Source: Chloroflexus sp. MS-G (GTDB lineage Bacteria > Chloroflexota > Chloroflexia > Chloroflexales > Chloroflexaceae). From it: DNA of 64,000 bases. The notes beneath the pieces are model-generated. The model was not told the DNA's origin, ran no database searches, and was given only the letters and a program-made list of their open reading frames with translations. How positions within the stretch are numbered: the stretch's first letter is position 1; each line of letters opens with the position of its first letter. Positions 16,783-27,500 of this stretch are shown here, piece by piece. The position numbers were made by a program, and so were the translations under genes. Location of the stretch: the NCBI RefSeq assembly GCF_000735195.1, contig NZ_JPIM01000007.1, positions 1 to 64,000 of the forward strand. Reading direction: 5' to 3'.

Positions 16783-19763
16783 TACCCAATGACGAGACTT
16801 ACGAGCATGGCATTGAAGAGATCAAGCTGATCGTCAAACTTATCTTCCGGTGCTTCAAACATGATCAGGTACGTCCATCCGGTTGTGGGGCTGGTAGCCA
16901 CGATGGCAACCACGTAACTGTTGTTCCCTTGTTGATTTGGATAGACGTACTCGATCTTTAGCCCGTTGATTCCAGAGATGCGGAAATCGGTTTCATTGAC
17001 ACGCAGTTCACCATTTTGCTCGACCAGGCGCTTCAATTCCCGCATCAGGATGCTGGTAGCAGTTGCTGGATCGTCGTCTACGAACTTGTAGACATCAACC
17101 ACAACGTATACACCGTCATCGATCTCACGGTGAGCGAAAATAATCCGATCGTTGCCGGTATCTGTTGCACGCCAGGATTGTGGATAATCCATGGCAAAGC
17201 CCAGGTTGCTTTCATAGCGCTGAAAACCAGCCTGAGCGGCACCGGGTGGTACAAGCACAGTACTGGGATTTGTGGCTATGTTGGCATTATTAACTGAAAC
17301 ATCAACGTAGTCGTAGTGATAATTGCCGGAAATGTCGCGTACCAGGAATCCCATCACGTAATTGCCGTTGAGTGTAGGCGCACGTACTGCTGTGAGCGGT
17401 TTTTCACCAAAGGTGATAGTCTGGCCCTCGAAACGATTAACCTCTAGCTTACTACCGGTGTCAGTGTACGAACGGTAGTAGGCAGTGAAGGTATCGCCAG
17501 GGCGTGGTGTTAGCTCAAACGGTTGCGGTTCCTGTTTACCGGCGCTGCGGGGGAAGCCCCAGATTCGTACAAGCTGTGCTTCACTGCCCTGGATCGAAAA
17601 GATCAAACCGGCATTGATCTTCTCTCCAGTCGCTGTTGTGGTGTAGATACCTTCAACACCGTAGAATTCAGAGCCATACTTGATCGGTCCAAGCAACACC
17701 TCAATCGAGTCCTTCCCATTGTTCAGGTACCAGCTTGTTGCATCCCAGCTCAGTCGTAAATTATACTCACCAGCATCCCAGTTTGGTACCTGATTGCCGG
17801 GAATAGTTCCTGGTGGGTAGATGAAATCGACCTGGATCAGATCAACGGTATCGCGCCGATCATTAGGAATGCCGATGAATTGAAAGACGTAAGCAATATC
17901 GCTGCCAGCAACGGTGCCGGTCAAATGAGCCGGTGTATTGACACTCACTACCTCACGGTTGATGACCAGATTGCTGATGGTTGGGCGCTGCACGGCGACA
18001 CTACCGGCTTGATGGTAAGCGCGCAGAAATTCTTCCCACGCTGTCGCTCGTGGTAATGGTGAAGCCCGTTCGTACATCTCGGCATAGAGTTCGGCCAGTT
18101 GCGGGAAGTAAATCGAGAGGCCACCACTTTCCCGATGATACCTGCCTGCTCCGTGCGCAATACGCGCCTGTTCAATGGTTTGTAGTAATTGGTTGGCTCG
18201 ATCTACTATCGTGCTACTAGCGCGTTGTTGGGGGAGGAGGGTAAGAAAATGGGGCAGATCGATGGCATTGAAATCTTCTGAGTAGGCCGGTGCGTACACG
18301 TTGGTGAACGAACGGGCCTGCCCAATCGCATTGTAGCTCTGCTGCACTTCACGCTGTAGTGTTTGCGCCAGTGTGTTAATGCCATTCACGATATTGTTGA
18401 CTTGTGTCAAGTCGAATGCCGACAATGTGACTTCGTCTGCTCTGCTACCCCTAAACGAATCCATATATGTTTGGACAATAACTGGTGCAATCGCGAAGCC
18501 ATCCTGATCAGGATTGGCAACCAGTTGTTCGAGCCACGCATCCCATGCCCAACCACTGTTCGGTTCTAGTTCGGCCGATGCCACTGCAACTTGTCCGTAT
18601 GGGGCAATGGTTTGAAAGACATCGATCTGTGCCATCAGACAGGCATCAAATCCGATCAGTTCAAACCCTCCGATCTGAGTACGACTCAGAGCAGTCTGGA
18701 AGGCTGAGCTGATTTCGGGTAAATTGAGCACATCGTTGTCGGTGTCATCACTCGCAATTCCCAACCACGAAGCACCATGATCCCAGAGAATAATGGCATA
18801 GCGATGGGCTGGATAGCTTTCAATGCCCCAGATAAGGAAGTCGGTTAAGGTTGCTGGATCACCCATGTTGGTCTCACCTAGATCGGCAACTGCATGATCC
18901 GGCGTTGGTTCCATACCTGCCTCAACCCGGAAGCGCAGCGTTCCCTCCCAATTATCGTAACGCTCGTCATCCCAGGTTTCCGGCGATCGGATTCGATCCA
19001 GTTGCACAACAATGTGTACCCGTTCGGTTGAACCGACGCGGGCCATTTCGAGAAAGTCGTCGAGCGCATCTGCCTCCAGATTATTGTCACCGTCAAGGTA
19101 AACCAGGATTGTCCAATCGGCAGCATTTGCAGGTAACTCACGGGTAGGAATGGCTGGTGGAGGTGTGGTTGGCGAGGGAGAGATGCCACTTCCTTCACCG
19201 CTGTTATTGCTATTGTTGCTCCCACCGGCAATGATACCGCTCCGATTCAGCAGCATCACGCTGCCGGTGACAGCTCCGGCCAGGATGATGCAGGTAAACA
19301 GTCCACCGATCAACAGCCAGATCGGGAAACGTCGTGGTTTGGGCTGTGCTGGAGCTGGCGGAACAGGCGGTAGGCGAAATCCGCCGTCTGCCGGTGCAGG
19401 CGATGGTTGCGCCGACCAGCCGGGGGCGGCTGGTGTTGAACCAACCGGTAACGTTGGATCGAGCGTGGCACCGGCAGGCTCTTCAAACCGGAATATTTCG
19501 TCGCCAATAACGAAAGTATCACCAGGTCGTAATATCTGACGCTGAATGAGTTGGCCGTTCAAAACGGTACCGTTAGAACTTCCCAAATCGATTAAGAGAT
19601 AGACCCCACCTTCACGTCTGATCTCGGCATGCCGACGCGAAGCACGCTGACTGGTAATGACGATAGTATTGTCTGGTGAGCGGCCAAAGGTGATCGGTGT
19701 ATTGCCTAGTGGAAAGATTCGACCGCTGAGTGGGCCACTGACGGCAACGATCCGAGCTGTCAT
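16782..19763 (-). CDS. FHA domain - TM - clostripain-like (C11) peptidase protein
   Basis: 993 residues. An N-terminal FHA domain (about 6-95) has the phosphothreonine-binding set 'FGRSPDNTIVI', 'SRRHAEI', 'DLGSSNGTVLNG'. A Pro-rich linker leads to one membrane helix (about 146-172) and a Ser/Asn/Pro-rich spacer. A clostripain family (C11) peptidase domain begins near 216 with 'ADWTILVYLDGDNNLE'; its catalytic pair is His329 ('ILWDHGASW') and Cys375 ('GFDACLMAQ'). The C-terminal ~140 residues include 'YESNLGFAMDYPQSWRATD', like PsbP/DUF1795-type domains. With FHA inside, the protease would be extracytoplasmic. ATG 19763 is preceded by AGGGGA. Substrate and activation are unknown. Confidence 0.85.
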   Translation of the reverse strand: MTARIVAVSGPLSGRIFPLGNTPITFGRSPDNTIVITSQRASRRHAEIRREGGVYLLIDLGSSNGTVLNGQLIQRQILRPGDTFVIGDEIFRFEEPAGATLDPTLPVGSTPAAPGWSAQPSPAPADGGFRLPPVPPAPAQPKPRRFPIWLLIGGLFTCIILAGAVTGSVMLLNRSGIIAGGSNNSNNSGEGSGISPSPTTPPPAIPTRELPANAADWTILVYLDGDNNLEADALDDFLEMARVGSTERVHIVVQLDRIRSPETWDDERYDNWEGTLRFRVEAGMEPTPDHAVADLGETNMGDPATLTDFLIWGIESYPAHRYAIILWDHGASWLGIASDDTDNDVLNLPEISSAFQTALSRTQIGGFELIGFDACLMAQIDVFQTIAPYGQVAVASAELEPNSGWAWDAWLEQLVANPDQDGFAIAPVIVQTYMDSFRGSRADEVTLSAFDLTQVNNIVNGINTLAQTLQREVQQSYNAIGQARSFTNVYAPAYSEDFNAIDLPHFLTLLPQQRASSTIVDRANQLLQTIEQARIAHGAGRYHRESGGLSIYFPQLAELYAEMYERASPLPRATAWEEFLRAYHQAGSVAVQRPTISNLVINREVVSVNTPAHLTGTVAGSDIAYVFQFIGIPNDRRDTVDLIQVDFIYPPGTIPGNQVPNWDAGEYNLRLSWDATSWYLNNGKDSIEVLLGPIKYGSEFYGVEGIYTTTATGEKINAGLIFSIQGSEAQLVRIWGFPRSAGKQEPQPFELTPRPGDTFTAYYRSYTDTGSKLEVNRFEGQTITFGEKPLTAVRAPTLNGNYVMGFLVRDISGNYHYDYVDVSVNNANIATNPSTVLVPPGAAQAGFQRYESNLGFAMDYPQSWRATDTGNDRIIFAHREIDDGVYVVVDVYKFVDDDPATATSILMRELKRLVEQNGELRVNETDFRISGINGLKIEYVYPNQQGNNSYVVAIVATSPTTGWTYLIMFEAPEDKFDDQLDLFNAMLVSLVIG

Positions 19764-19800
19764 AGAGCAGTTTCCCCTGGTGATATGCAAGCACAGTCGA

Positions 19801-19809
19801 ATTGTAGCA
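19801..19809 (-). promoter_or_regulatory. Extended -10 promoter for the FHA-protease/kinase operon
   Basis: On the minus strand TGC-TACAAT lies 38 bases upstream of the ATG at 19763. The -35 region is weak. Confidence 0.45.
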
Positions 19810-20229
19810 CGCTATCAATACGTTGAATATGGGAAAAAGGTTACATTTGCTCAGACTCGCTGAAGCCGGATCGACGTGTAGCAGAGCGTTTGCGATGTAC
19901 TCCTGATCAGTCGAGAGTACAGTCCTCTACACTTCATCGAGGATGACACACAAGAATATTTCTATTACCGGTTTGTACTCGATAGAACGTCGTACCCTCA
20001 TCGAGATTCCCAATCCGTCTTCCGTATCTGTGGAGGTGCGCAGCTTCCTGTTGCGATGAGATGAAAGGCTATGACCAGAACCCGTTTCCCCGTTGCGCAC
20101 CGAGATGCACGCGGAGAAGCTCTCTCACCTTACCCCAGCCTCTTTCTCACCAGTGGTAAGGACGGGGGACGAAGGCCGGCTCACTACCCGCTCTCATGTA
20201 TCTCTTTTCATGAAACTGGCAAAAACCCC
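19810..20229. other. Intergenic stretch between divergent operons
   Basis: Between the FHA-protease promoter and the rpoB promoter I see no gene. Two overlapping frames of 66-89 codons near 20071-20340 lack ribosome sites and any family resemblance. Confidence 0.45.
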
Positions 20230-20258
20230 TTGCTCTTCTTCCATAGTTGTGGTATCAT
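20230..20258 (+). promoter_or_regulatory. Predicted rpoB promoter
   Basis: TTGCTC (20230-20235), a 17-base spacer and TATCAT (20253-20258), preceded by TGG (extended -10). This implies an rpoB leader of about 210 bases with two hairpins. Confidence 0.55.
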
Positions 20259-20314
20259 CATTATTCGCGATCTATATTATGCGCACGACGTAAGCAGTGT
20301 GAATGGTAGGACGT

Positions 20315-20416
20315 CCCCGTGTGGGGCAATACAATTTTAAAACAAACGATGTGCCGGAGCAGTCCACCTGCGGCCCGCTGATGGGTAGTGCCGCAGGTTG
20401 GCTATTTATGTTTTTT
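20315..20416 (+). promoter_or_regulatory. Structured rpoB leader, possible attenuator
   Basis: A small CCCC/GGGG hairpin (20315-20326) is followed by a strong stem ACCTGCGGC (20366-20374) with GCCGCAGGT (20390-20398). Downstream comes a T-rich run ending TGTTTTTT. This resembles an intrinsic terminator in the leader, so rpoBC may be attenuated. Confidence 0.5.
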
Positions 20417-20475
20417 GCAACGTCGAACGCAACACCGTGTGCTGAACCGTAAGCGTTATACAGAGAGAGGTGCGT

Positions 20476-23400
20476 ATGCCCCCGTTGATTGAGAGCGTGG
20501 TTCTTCAGCCGTTGATCGCCCCGATCGACCCGGGCGCCGATGGGCGTCGGTCGCGCCGGATTGAGCGTCGCTCGTTCGCCCGCATTAAAGATGCCATCGA
20601 TCTGCCATTACTGATTGAAACTCAGCTCAAGAGTTTTGAATGGTTCAAGCGGGAGGGGCTGCGCGAACTCTTTGATGAGATTTCGCCCATTACCGATTTT
20701 ACCGGAAAAAACCTTGAACTCCACTTCCGTGACTATACGTTTGGTGAGCCGCGCTACGATGAATTCGAGTGCCGTGAGCGCGATTTGACCTACGCCGCTC
20801 CGCTGCGCGTGAAGGTTGAATTGCGTATCCTGACCACCGGTGAAATCAAGGAGTCCGAAATCTTTCTCGGCGATTTCCCGATGATGACTGATAACGGTAC
20901 CTTTGTGTACAATGGTGCCGAACGGGTGGTGGTCTCACAGTTGATCCGCTCTCCTGGTGTCTATTTCAAAGATGAGAAAGACCCTACCAGTGGGCGGGCA
21001 CTCCATACGGCGAAACTGATCCCTAATCGTGGCGCCTGGCTTGAATTCGAGACGAATAAGCGCGATGTTATCAGCGTGAAGGTTGATCGCAAGCGCAAGA
21101 TTCCGGTGACGATTCTGCTGCGTGCGATTATGGCCTGGCAGGCCGAAGAGAATGGTCAGGGGCGCTGGGTGCCGGATAACGAACTCGACAAGTATGGTCA
21201 TAATGACCAGATTATCGAGTTGTTCCGCCATGTCGATACGGTGCTCGAACATCAGTATATCCATGCGACCCTCGATAAAGACCCTTCGCGGAATGCCAAA
21301 GAGGCATTGCTGGAACTGTATAAGCGGCTCCGTCCTGGTGATCCGCCAACGCTAGAGAATGCTCGTTCGCTGATTGAGTCGCTGCTGTTCAATCCACGCC
21401 GCTATGATCTGGCGAAGGTTGGACGCTACAAGCTGAATAAGAATCTCTGGGAACGTGATGCCCGTTGCGACAACGCAAAAGCTCCCGACCTCAGTGTGCG
21501 GGTGTTGCTGCCGCGTGACATCTTCCGCATTGTTGAGCAGCTTATTTTGCTCAATAATGGTCACGGGCGTCCCGATGATATTGACCATCTCGGTAACCGA
21601 CGGGTACGCACCGTCGGCGAGCTGATTCAACAGCAGTTCCGGGTTGGTTTGCTCCGTCTCGAGCGGGTGGTGAAAGAGCGGATGTCGCTCCAAGACCCGG
21701 CTAGTGCTACTCCCAATGGCTTAATCAATATTCGACCGGTTGTCGCCGCCATGCGCGAGTTTTTTGGTGGTTCGCAGTTGAGCCAGTTTATGGATCAGAC
21801 CAATCCACTGGCTGAGCTGACCAACAAACGTCGGCTTTCTGCCCTTGGTCCTGGTGGTCTTTCGCGTGACCGGGCCGGTTTTGAAGTGCGTGACGTACAC
21901 CACTCGCACTACGGGCGTATCTGCCCAGTCGAGACTCCAGAAGGGCCGAACATCGGTCTGATCGGTACGATGTCAACCTTTGCCCGTGTCAATGAGATGG
22001 GCTTTCTCGAAACACCTTATCGCAAGGTGTATAACAGCATTGATAACGCCCATGTCTGGAAGGAAAAGGGCATCCTGCTGCGCGACGTGCGTGATTTGCG
22101 TACCGGCGATCTGATTGCCGCCAAAGGGACAAGGGTAGATGATCAGATTGCCCGCCAGATCACTATTGGTCTCCTGCGTGGTCAGATCCTGCGTGAAGAC
22201 ATCGTTGATCCCAATACCGATGAGCTGATCGCTGAAGCTGGTACCGAGATTAATCGTGCGCTGGCCGAACGGATTGTCGAATTGCCGATCAGGCATATCA
22301 AGATTCGTCCGGTCGTCTCGCAAGAGGTCGATTACCTCAGTGCTGATGAGGAAGATCGCTTCGTTATTGTGCAGGCAAACGCTCCACTCGATCAGCATAA
22401 CCGCTTCCTTGAAACGACTGTCTCGTGTCGCTTCGGCGAAGATTTCGTCACCGAACGGGTGGAACGGGTTGATTACATGGACGTGTCACCCAAGCAGGTG
22501 GTGAGTGTCTCTACGTCGTTGATCCCCTTCCTCGAGCACGATGATGCGAACCGTGCGCTGATGGGATCGAACATGCAACGGCAAGCGGTGCCATTACTGC
22601 GCCCCGATGCGCCCATCGTCGGTACCGGTATGGAATACCGCGCTGCTCGCGATAGTGGTCAGGTGGTTGTCGCCCGTCGTGATGGCGTGGTGGTCAGTGC
22701 CACCAGCGACCGAATCGTGATTGAGGAAGATGACGGGAATCGTACTGAATACCGTCTGCGCAAGTTTATGCGCAGTAACCAGGATACCTGCATCAATCAG
22801 CGTCCGGCAGTGGTTCGTGGTCAGCGGGTCAAGGCTGGTGAGGTGATTGCCGATAGCTCAAGTACCGATCAAGGTGAACTGGCCCTTGGTCAGAATGTTT
22901 TGGTGGCCTATATGCCGTGGGAAGGCGGTAACTTCGAGGACGCCATCCTTGTCAGTGAACGGTTGGTACGCGAAGATATCTTTACCTCAATCCACATCGA
23001 GAAGTACGAGGTGGAAGCTCGCGATACCAAACTCGGCCCTGAAGAGATTACCCGCGATATTCCCAACGTCGGTCAAGAGAGCCTGCGGAATCTTGATGAG
23101 CGCGGTATCATCTATATCGGCGCTGAAGTGCAGCCAAATGATATTTTGGTTGGCAAGATTACACCGAAAGGCGAAACCGATCTCACCGCTGAAGAGCGCT
23201 TGCTGCGGGCAATCTTTGGTGAGAAGGCTCGTGAAGTCAAAGATAGCTCGCTGCGCGTACCAAACGGCGTGCGCGGGAAGGTGATCGATGTCAAAGTCTT
23301 CTCGCGCAGTGAAGGTGCTGAATTGCCGGTTGGTGTGAACCAGACGGTGCGAGTCTTGCTGTGTCAGAAGCGAAAGATCAGCGCTGGCGACAAAATGGCC

Positions 23401-24159
23401 GGTCGCCACGGAAATAAGGGTGTGGTGTCACGGGTCCTGCCAATTGAAGATATGCCGTTCCTACCCGATGGCCGCCCAGTAGATATTATTCTGAACCCCA
23501 TCGGTGTGCCGTCGCGTATGAACATTGGGCAGATTCTGGAAACACACCTGGGCTGGGCTGCGGCCCGTCTCGGCTTCCGCGTGGCTACGCCTGTGTTCGA
23601 TGGCGCTCGTGAGGATCAGATCAAAGAGCTGTTGGTACAGGCGGGTCTGCCGGCCGATGGCAAGATTACGCTCTACGATGGCCGTACCGGCGAGAAATTC
23701 GATAATCCGGTGACGGTGGGCTATGCGTATATGCTCAAGCTTGCTCACCTCGTCGAAGATAAGATTCACGCACGCTCAACCGGCCCTTACAGTCTGGTGA
23801 CCCAACAGCCCCTCGGCGGTAAGGCGCAGTTTGGTGGTCAGCGCTTCGGTGAGATGGAAGTCTGGGCACTTGAAGCCTACGGTGCTGCCTACACGTTGCA
23901 AGAGATGCTGACCGTGAAATCAGACGATGTGGTTGGTCGCGTCAAGACTTACGAGGCTATCGTGAAGGGTGAACCGATCCAGGAAGCCGGTGTGCCCGAG
24001 AGCTTCAAGGTGCTGATTAAGGAATTGCAGAGCCTTGGTCTCAGTGTCGAAGTGTTGAGTGCCGATGAGAAGCCGGTTGAGCTGAGTGATGATTTCGACA
24101 GCGACATCGGTGCCCTGGAGGGTATTAACCTGAGCGGTATGGAACGTGGTGAGTTCTGA
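20476..24159 (+). CDS. rpoB: RNA polymerase beta subunit
   Basis: 1227 residues, complete. It forms half of the RNA polymerase active-centre cleft. The rifampicin pocket reads '[18 protein letters not shown]' followed by '[14 protein letters not shown]'; the residue equivalent to E. coli His526 is Asn (Asn450 here), while Asp516 and Ser531 are kept. '[19 protein letters not shown]' and '[20 protein letters not shown]' are the catalytic and switch blocks near the C-terminus. ATG 20476 is preceded by GAGAGAGG; an in-frame GTG lies two codons earlier. Unusually, rplJ-rplL do not precede it and rpoC starts 354 bases later. Confidence 0.98.
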   Translation: MPPLIESVVLQPLIAPIDPGADGRRSRRIERRSFARIKDAIDLPLLIETQLKSFEWFKREGLRELFDEISPITDFTGKNLELHFRDYTFGEPRYDEFECRERDLTYAAPLRVKVELRILTTGEIKESEIFLGDFPMMTDNGTFVYNGAERVVVSQLIRSPGVYFKDEKDPTSGRALHTAKLIPNRGAWLEFETNKRDVISVKVDRKRKIPVTILLRAIMAWQAEENGQGRWVPDNELDKYGHNDQIIELFRHVDTVLEHQYIHATLDKDPSRNAKEALLELYKRLRPGDPPTLENARSLIESLLFNPRRYDLAKVGRYKLNKNLWERDARCDNAKAPDLSVRVLLPRDIFRIVEQLILLNNGHGRPDDIDHLGNRRVRTVGELIQQQFRVGLLRLERVVKERMSLQDPASATPNGLINIRPVVAAMREFFGGSQLSQFMDQTNPLAELTNKRRLSALGPGGLSRDRAGFEVRDVHHSHYGRICPVETPEGPNIGLIGTMSTFARVNEMGFLETPYRKVYNSIDNAHVWKEKGILLRDVRDLRTGDLIAAKGTRVDDQIARQITIGLLRGQILREDIVDPNTDELIAEAGTEINRALAERIVELPIRHIKIRPVVSQEVDYLSADEEDRFVIVQANAPLDQHNRFLETTVSCRFGEDFVTERVERVDYMDVSPKQVVSVSTSLIPFLEHDDANRALMGSNMQRQAVPLLRPDAPIVGTGMEYRAARDSGQVVVARRDGVVVSATSDRIVIEEDDGNRTEYRLRKFMRSNQDTCINQRPAVVRGQRVKAGEVIADSSSTDQGELALGQNVLVAYMPWEGGNFEDAILVSERLVREDIFTSIHIEKYEVEARDTKLGPEEITRDIPNVGQESLRNLDERGIIYIGAEVQPNDILVGKITPKGETDLTAEERLLRAIFGEKAREVKDSSLRVPNGVRGKVIDVKVFSRSEGAELPVGVNQTVRVLLCQKRKISAGDKMAGRHGNKGVVSRVLPIEDMPFLPDGRPVDIILNPIGVPSRMNIGQILETHLGWAAARLGFRVATPVFDGAREDQIKELLVQAGLPADGKITLYDGRTGEKFDNPVTVGYAYMLKLAHLVEDKIHARSTGPYSLVTQQPLGGKAQFGGQRFGEMEVWALEAYGAAYTLQEMLTVKSDDVVGRVKTYEAIVKGEPIQEAGVPESFKVLIKELQSLGLSVEVLSADEKPVELSDDFDSDIGALEGINLSGMERGEF

Positions 24160-24176
24160 GCGTGTTTCTGAATGTT

Positions 24177-24213
24177 ATACCTCTTCCGCGTATGTTGGTA
24201 GCGGAAGAGGTAT
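24177..24213 (+). terminator. Strong hairpin after rpoB
   Basis: ATACCTCTTCCGC (24177-24189) pairs perfectly with GCGGAAGAGGTAT (24201-24213), a 13-base stem with an 11-base loop and no U-tract. It may be a partial terminator or an RNase processing site between rpoB and rpoC. Confidence 0.6.
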
Positions 24214-24513
24214 GGACTGTGATGAGGGTTGTGGTCCGTTTGTGACGTTGCCCTGATCTGAGGAGAATGTTCAGATACGCACTACTCGCCTCGTCATACA
24301 CGGCGGTTCTTCTCGTCGCTATGCAGGTTGAGGGGAAAGTTGTTGGTAACGACAGTATCAGAGTCGCTTTCTTCCCTAATCTGAGGCGTCTGTCTGATGG
24401 GTAGCACTGCCTGCCAGATAGATGAAACGGACCTTCGCTCATACGAGCACTGTTGTGGCTGATAGTACATGCTGGAGATTGGTGATATTCTCCCGCTACA
24501 GGAGTAAGCCCAC
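24214..24513. other. rpoB-rpoC spacer
   Basis: 300 bases with no protein-like frame on either strand. It ends with the rpoC ribosome site CAGGAG. No clear promoter was found. Confidence 0.45.
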
Positions 24514-27500
24514 ATGTTGGAAATTAACGACTTCAACGCTATACGGATTAGTCTCGCCTCACCCCAAGATATTTTATCGTGGTCGCACGGGGAAGTTACG
24601 AAGCCTGAGACGATTAACTATCGCACGCTTAAACCCGAGCGTGATGGTCTGTTCTGCGAACGTATCTTTGGTCCAACCAAGGACTGGGAATGCTTCTGCG
24701 GTAAATACAAACGTGTACGCTACAAAGGTGTCGTCTGCGATAAATGTGGTGTCGAAGTCACTCGTTCCAAGGTGCGCCGTGAACGGATGGGGCATATCAC
24801 GCTGGCTTCACCCGTCAGCCACATTTGGTTCGTAAAGGGTACGCCATCCCGGCTCGGTCTCTTGCTCGACATCTCACCGCGAAATCTGGAGCGTGTGCTC
24901 TACTTTGCCTCGTACATTATTGTCGAGGTAAAAGAAGATATGCTACAGGTCGCTCGTGAGATGATCCAAGAGGAGTACGCTGCTCGCCGCCAGAAGATTC
25001 AGAAACAGGCTGAAGAAAAACGGATCGAGTTGAGCACTCAACTGACGCAAGACCTCGGCGGTATGGAAACGGCGCAACGCAGCGCACAGCGCCAGATCGA
25101 AGAGGAATATCACCGTCTTCGTGATGAGGTTGCCAGCGAAGCTGAACAACTGCGTGAGCGTTTGGAGGAGCTGAGTGGCACGCTGGCCGACGAAGATATT
25201 ATCTTCCGTGGCGTGACGATTGTTGAAGAGGGTGAACTCATCAACGAGCGCACGCTTGATCAGCTCGATGAATTGGTCGAGCAAGAGTTTGATGTCCTCG
25301 AAGAGCGCCGCCGTCGTGATCTGGCCGATGCTGAGATGCTCACCGACGCCGAACGCGAGCGCAAGGCGTATGAGGCTACTCAAGAGCAAGAGCGACTGCA
25401 AGAGCGTCTCCAGCGCGAACTCGATAATCTGATGCGCGAGGAGAAAGAAAAGCTCGAACAGCTCAATAACCTCAAGGTTGGCCGTATTATCAATGAAACC
25501 GAATACCGTCAGTTGCGCGAGATCGCTCCTGGCGTCTTCCGCGCTGATATGGGCGCAGGTGCGATTCGAGAGTTGATCGAGAAGACCGTCAACCTCGATA
25601 AGCTGGCCGAAGAGTTACAGGCCGAAATTCAATCCTCACAGGGTCAGCGACGCAAGAAGGCGACCAAGCGCTTGCGCGTCGTCGAAGCGTTCCGTAAAAG
25701 TGGCAATCGCCCTGAATGGATGATCCTTACCGTGCTGCCGGTGATCCCTCCCGATCTGCGCCCAATGGTGCAGCTCGACGGTGGCCGTTTCGCGACAAGC
25801 GATCTGAACGATCTTTATCGCCGTGTCATTAACCGCAATAACCGGCTAAAGCGGCTGATTGAACTCAATGCACCGGAAATCATTGTGCGCAACGAGAAGC
25901 GCATGCTGCAAGAAGCAGTTGATGCGCTGATCGATAATGGCCGTCGCGGTCGAGCAGTGAGCGGCAAAGGCAAGCACCGCCTCAAGAGCCTGAGTGATAT
26001 GCTCAAGGGGAAGCAGGGCCGCTTCCGCCAGAATCTGCTCGGCAAGCGCGTCGATTACTCTGGTCGCTCGGTCATTGTGGTCGGGCCAAATCTGCAACTG
26101 CATCAGTGTGGTTTGCCCAAGAAGATGGCCCTTGAGCTGTTTAAGCCCTTTGTGATGCGTCGCCTCGTCGAACGCGGTGTTGCCCACAACATCAAGAATG
26201 CCAAACGCGCCGTTGAGCGTGTTCGCCCTGAAGTCTGGGATGCGCTCGAAGAGGTGATTAAAGACTATCTCGTCTTGCTCAACCGGGCGCCTTCGTTGCA
26301 CCGTCTCTCGATTCAGGCGTTTGAGGCGAAATTGATCGAAGGCTCGGCAATTCAACTTCATCCACTCGTTTGTGCCGCGTTTAACGCCGACTTCGACGGT
26401 GACCAGATGGCGGTGCACGTACCACTCTCGCGGAAGGCGCAGGAGGAAGCGCGAACCCGTATGCTGAGCAAATATAATTTGCTCAGTCCTGCCCACGGCG
26501 AACCGATTATTACTCCCTCGCAAGACATCGTGTTGGGTTGTTATTATCTGACGATGGTCCGCGACGGTGCAAAAGGGTCGGGCAAGCGCTTTACTTCTAT
26601 CGATGAGGCAATGCTGGCCTACGAGAAGCACCTGATCGATATCCAGGCCCCGATCTGGGTACGAATGAATGGTACGATCTCTGGCAAAAGCGACCGTCCG
26701 GTACGCGAACTGCCACCAGCCGCTGATGGCACTCCGCGTATCTTGATTGAAACGACAATTGGGCGTATCTTGCTCAACAACGAGCTGCAACCGCCGCTCC
26801 GTTTCCGCAATCGCTTGATCGATAAGAAAGGTCTTAAAGAGATCATTGCCGATTGCTATCAGTACTACACGAACTTGCGTAACCTGAACGAATCCCAGCT
26901 CAATGAAGTCCGTGCCTCGCACGGTAATAAGCACGTTCAGGAACTGGCTCGTATCTATGGTTCTGAAATGACGGCCCAACAGGCTGACCGGATCAAGGCC
27001 CTTGGCTTCCGCTATGCGACGTTGGGTGGTATGACTATCGCTATCGATGACATCGAAGTGCCGGCCAAGAAGTACGATATTGTCCGTGAAGCCGAGCAAC
27101 TGGTAGCCGATGTCGAAAAGCAGTTCCGCCGTGGTCTGATTACCGAAGAAGAACGCTACCAGGAAATCGTGCGAATCTGGCAGGAAGCCACCAAGCAGAC
27201 TATTAACGCAGTCAAAGAAAATCTGAACCCCTTTGGGCCGGTGGCAATGATGTCTACCTCTGGTGCACGTGGTAACATCAACCAGATTTCACAAATGGCC
27301 GGTATGCGTGGTTTGATGTCTGATCCTACCGGTCGGATTATCGAGCTGCCGATTAAAGCGAACTTCCGTGAAGGTCTCTCGGTGCTCGACTACTTCGTTT
27401 CAACCCACGGTGGCCGGAAGGGTCTGGCCGACACAGCGCTTCGTACTGCCGATGCCGGTTATCTGACCCGCCGATTGGTTGATGTAGCGCAGGATGTGAT

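Noticed and set aside
25846-27099. 417-codon open frame antisense to rpoC
   Set aside because: It lies wholly within rpoC, has no ribosome site and its sequence mirrors rpoC codon bias. rpoC is certain.
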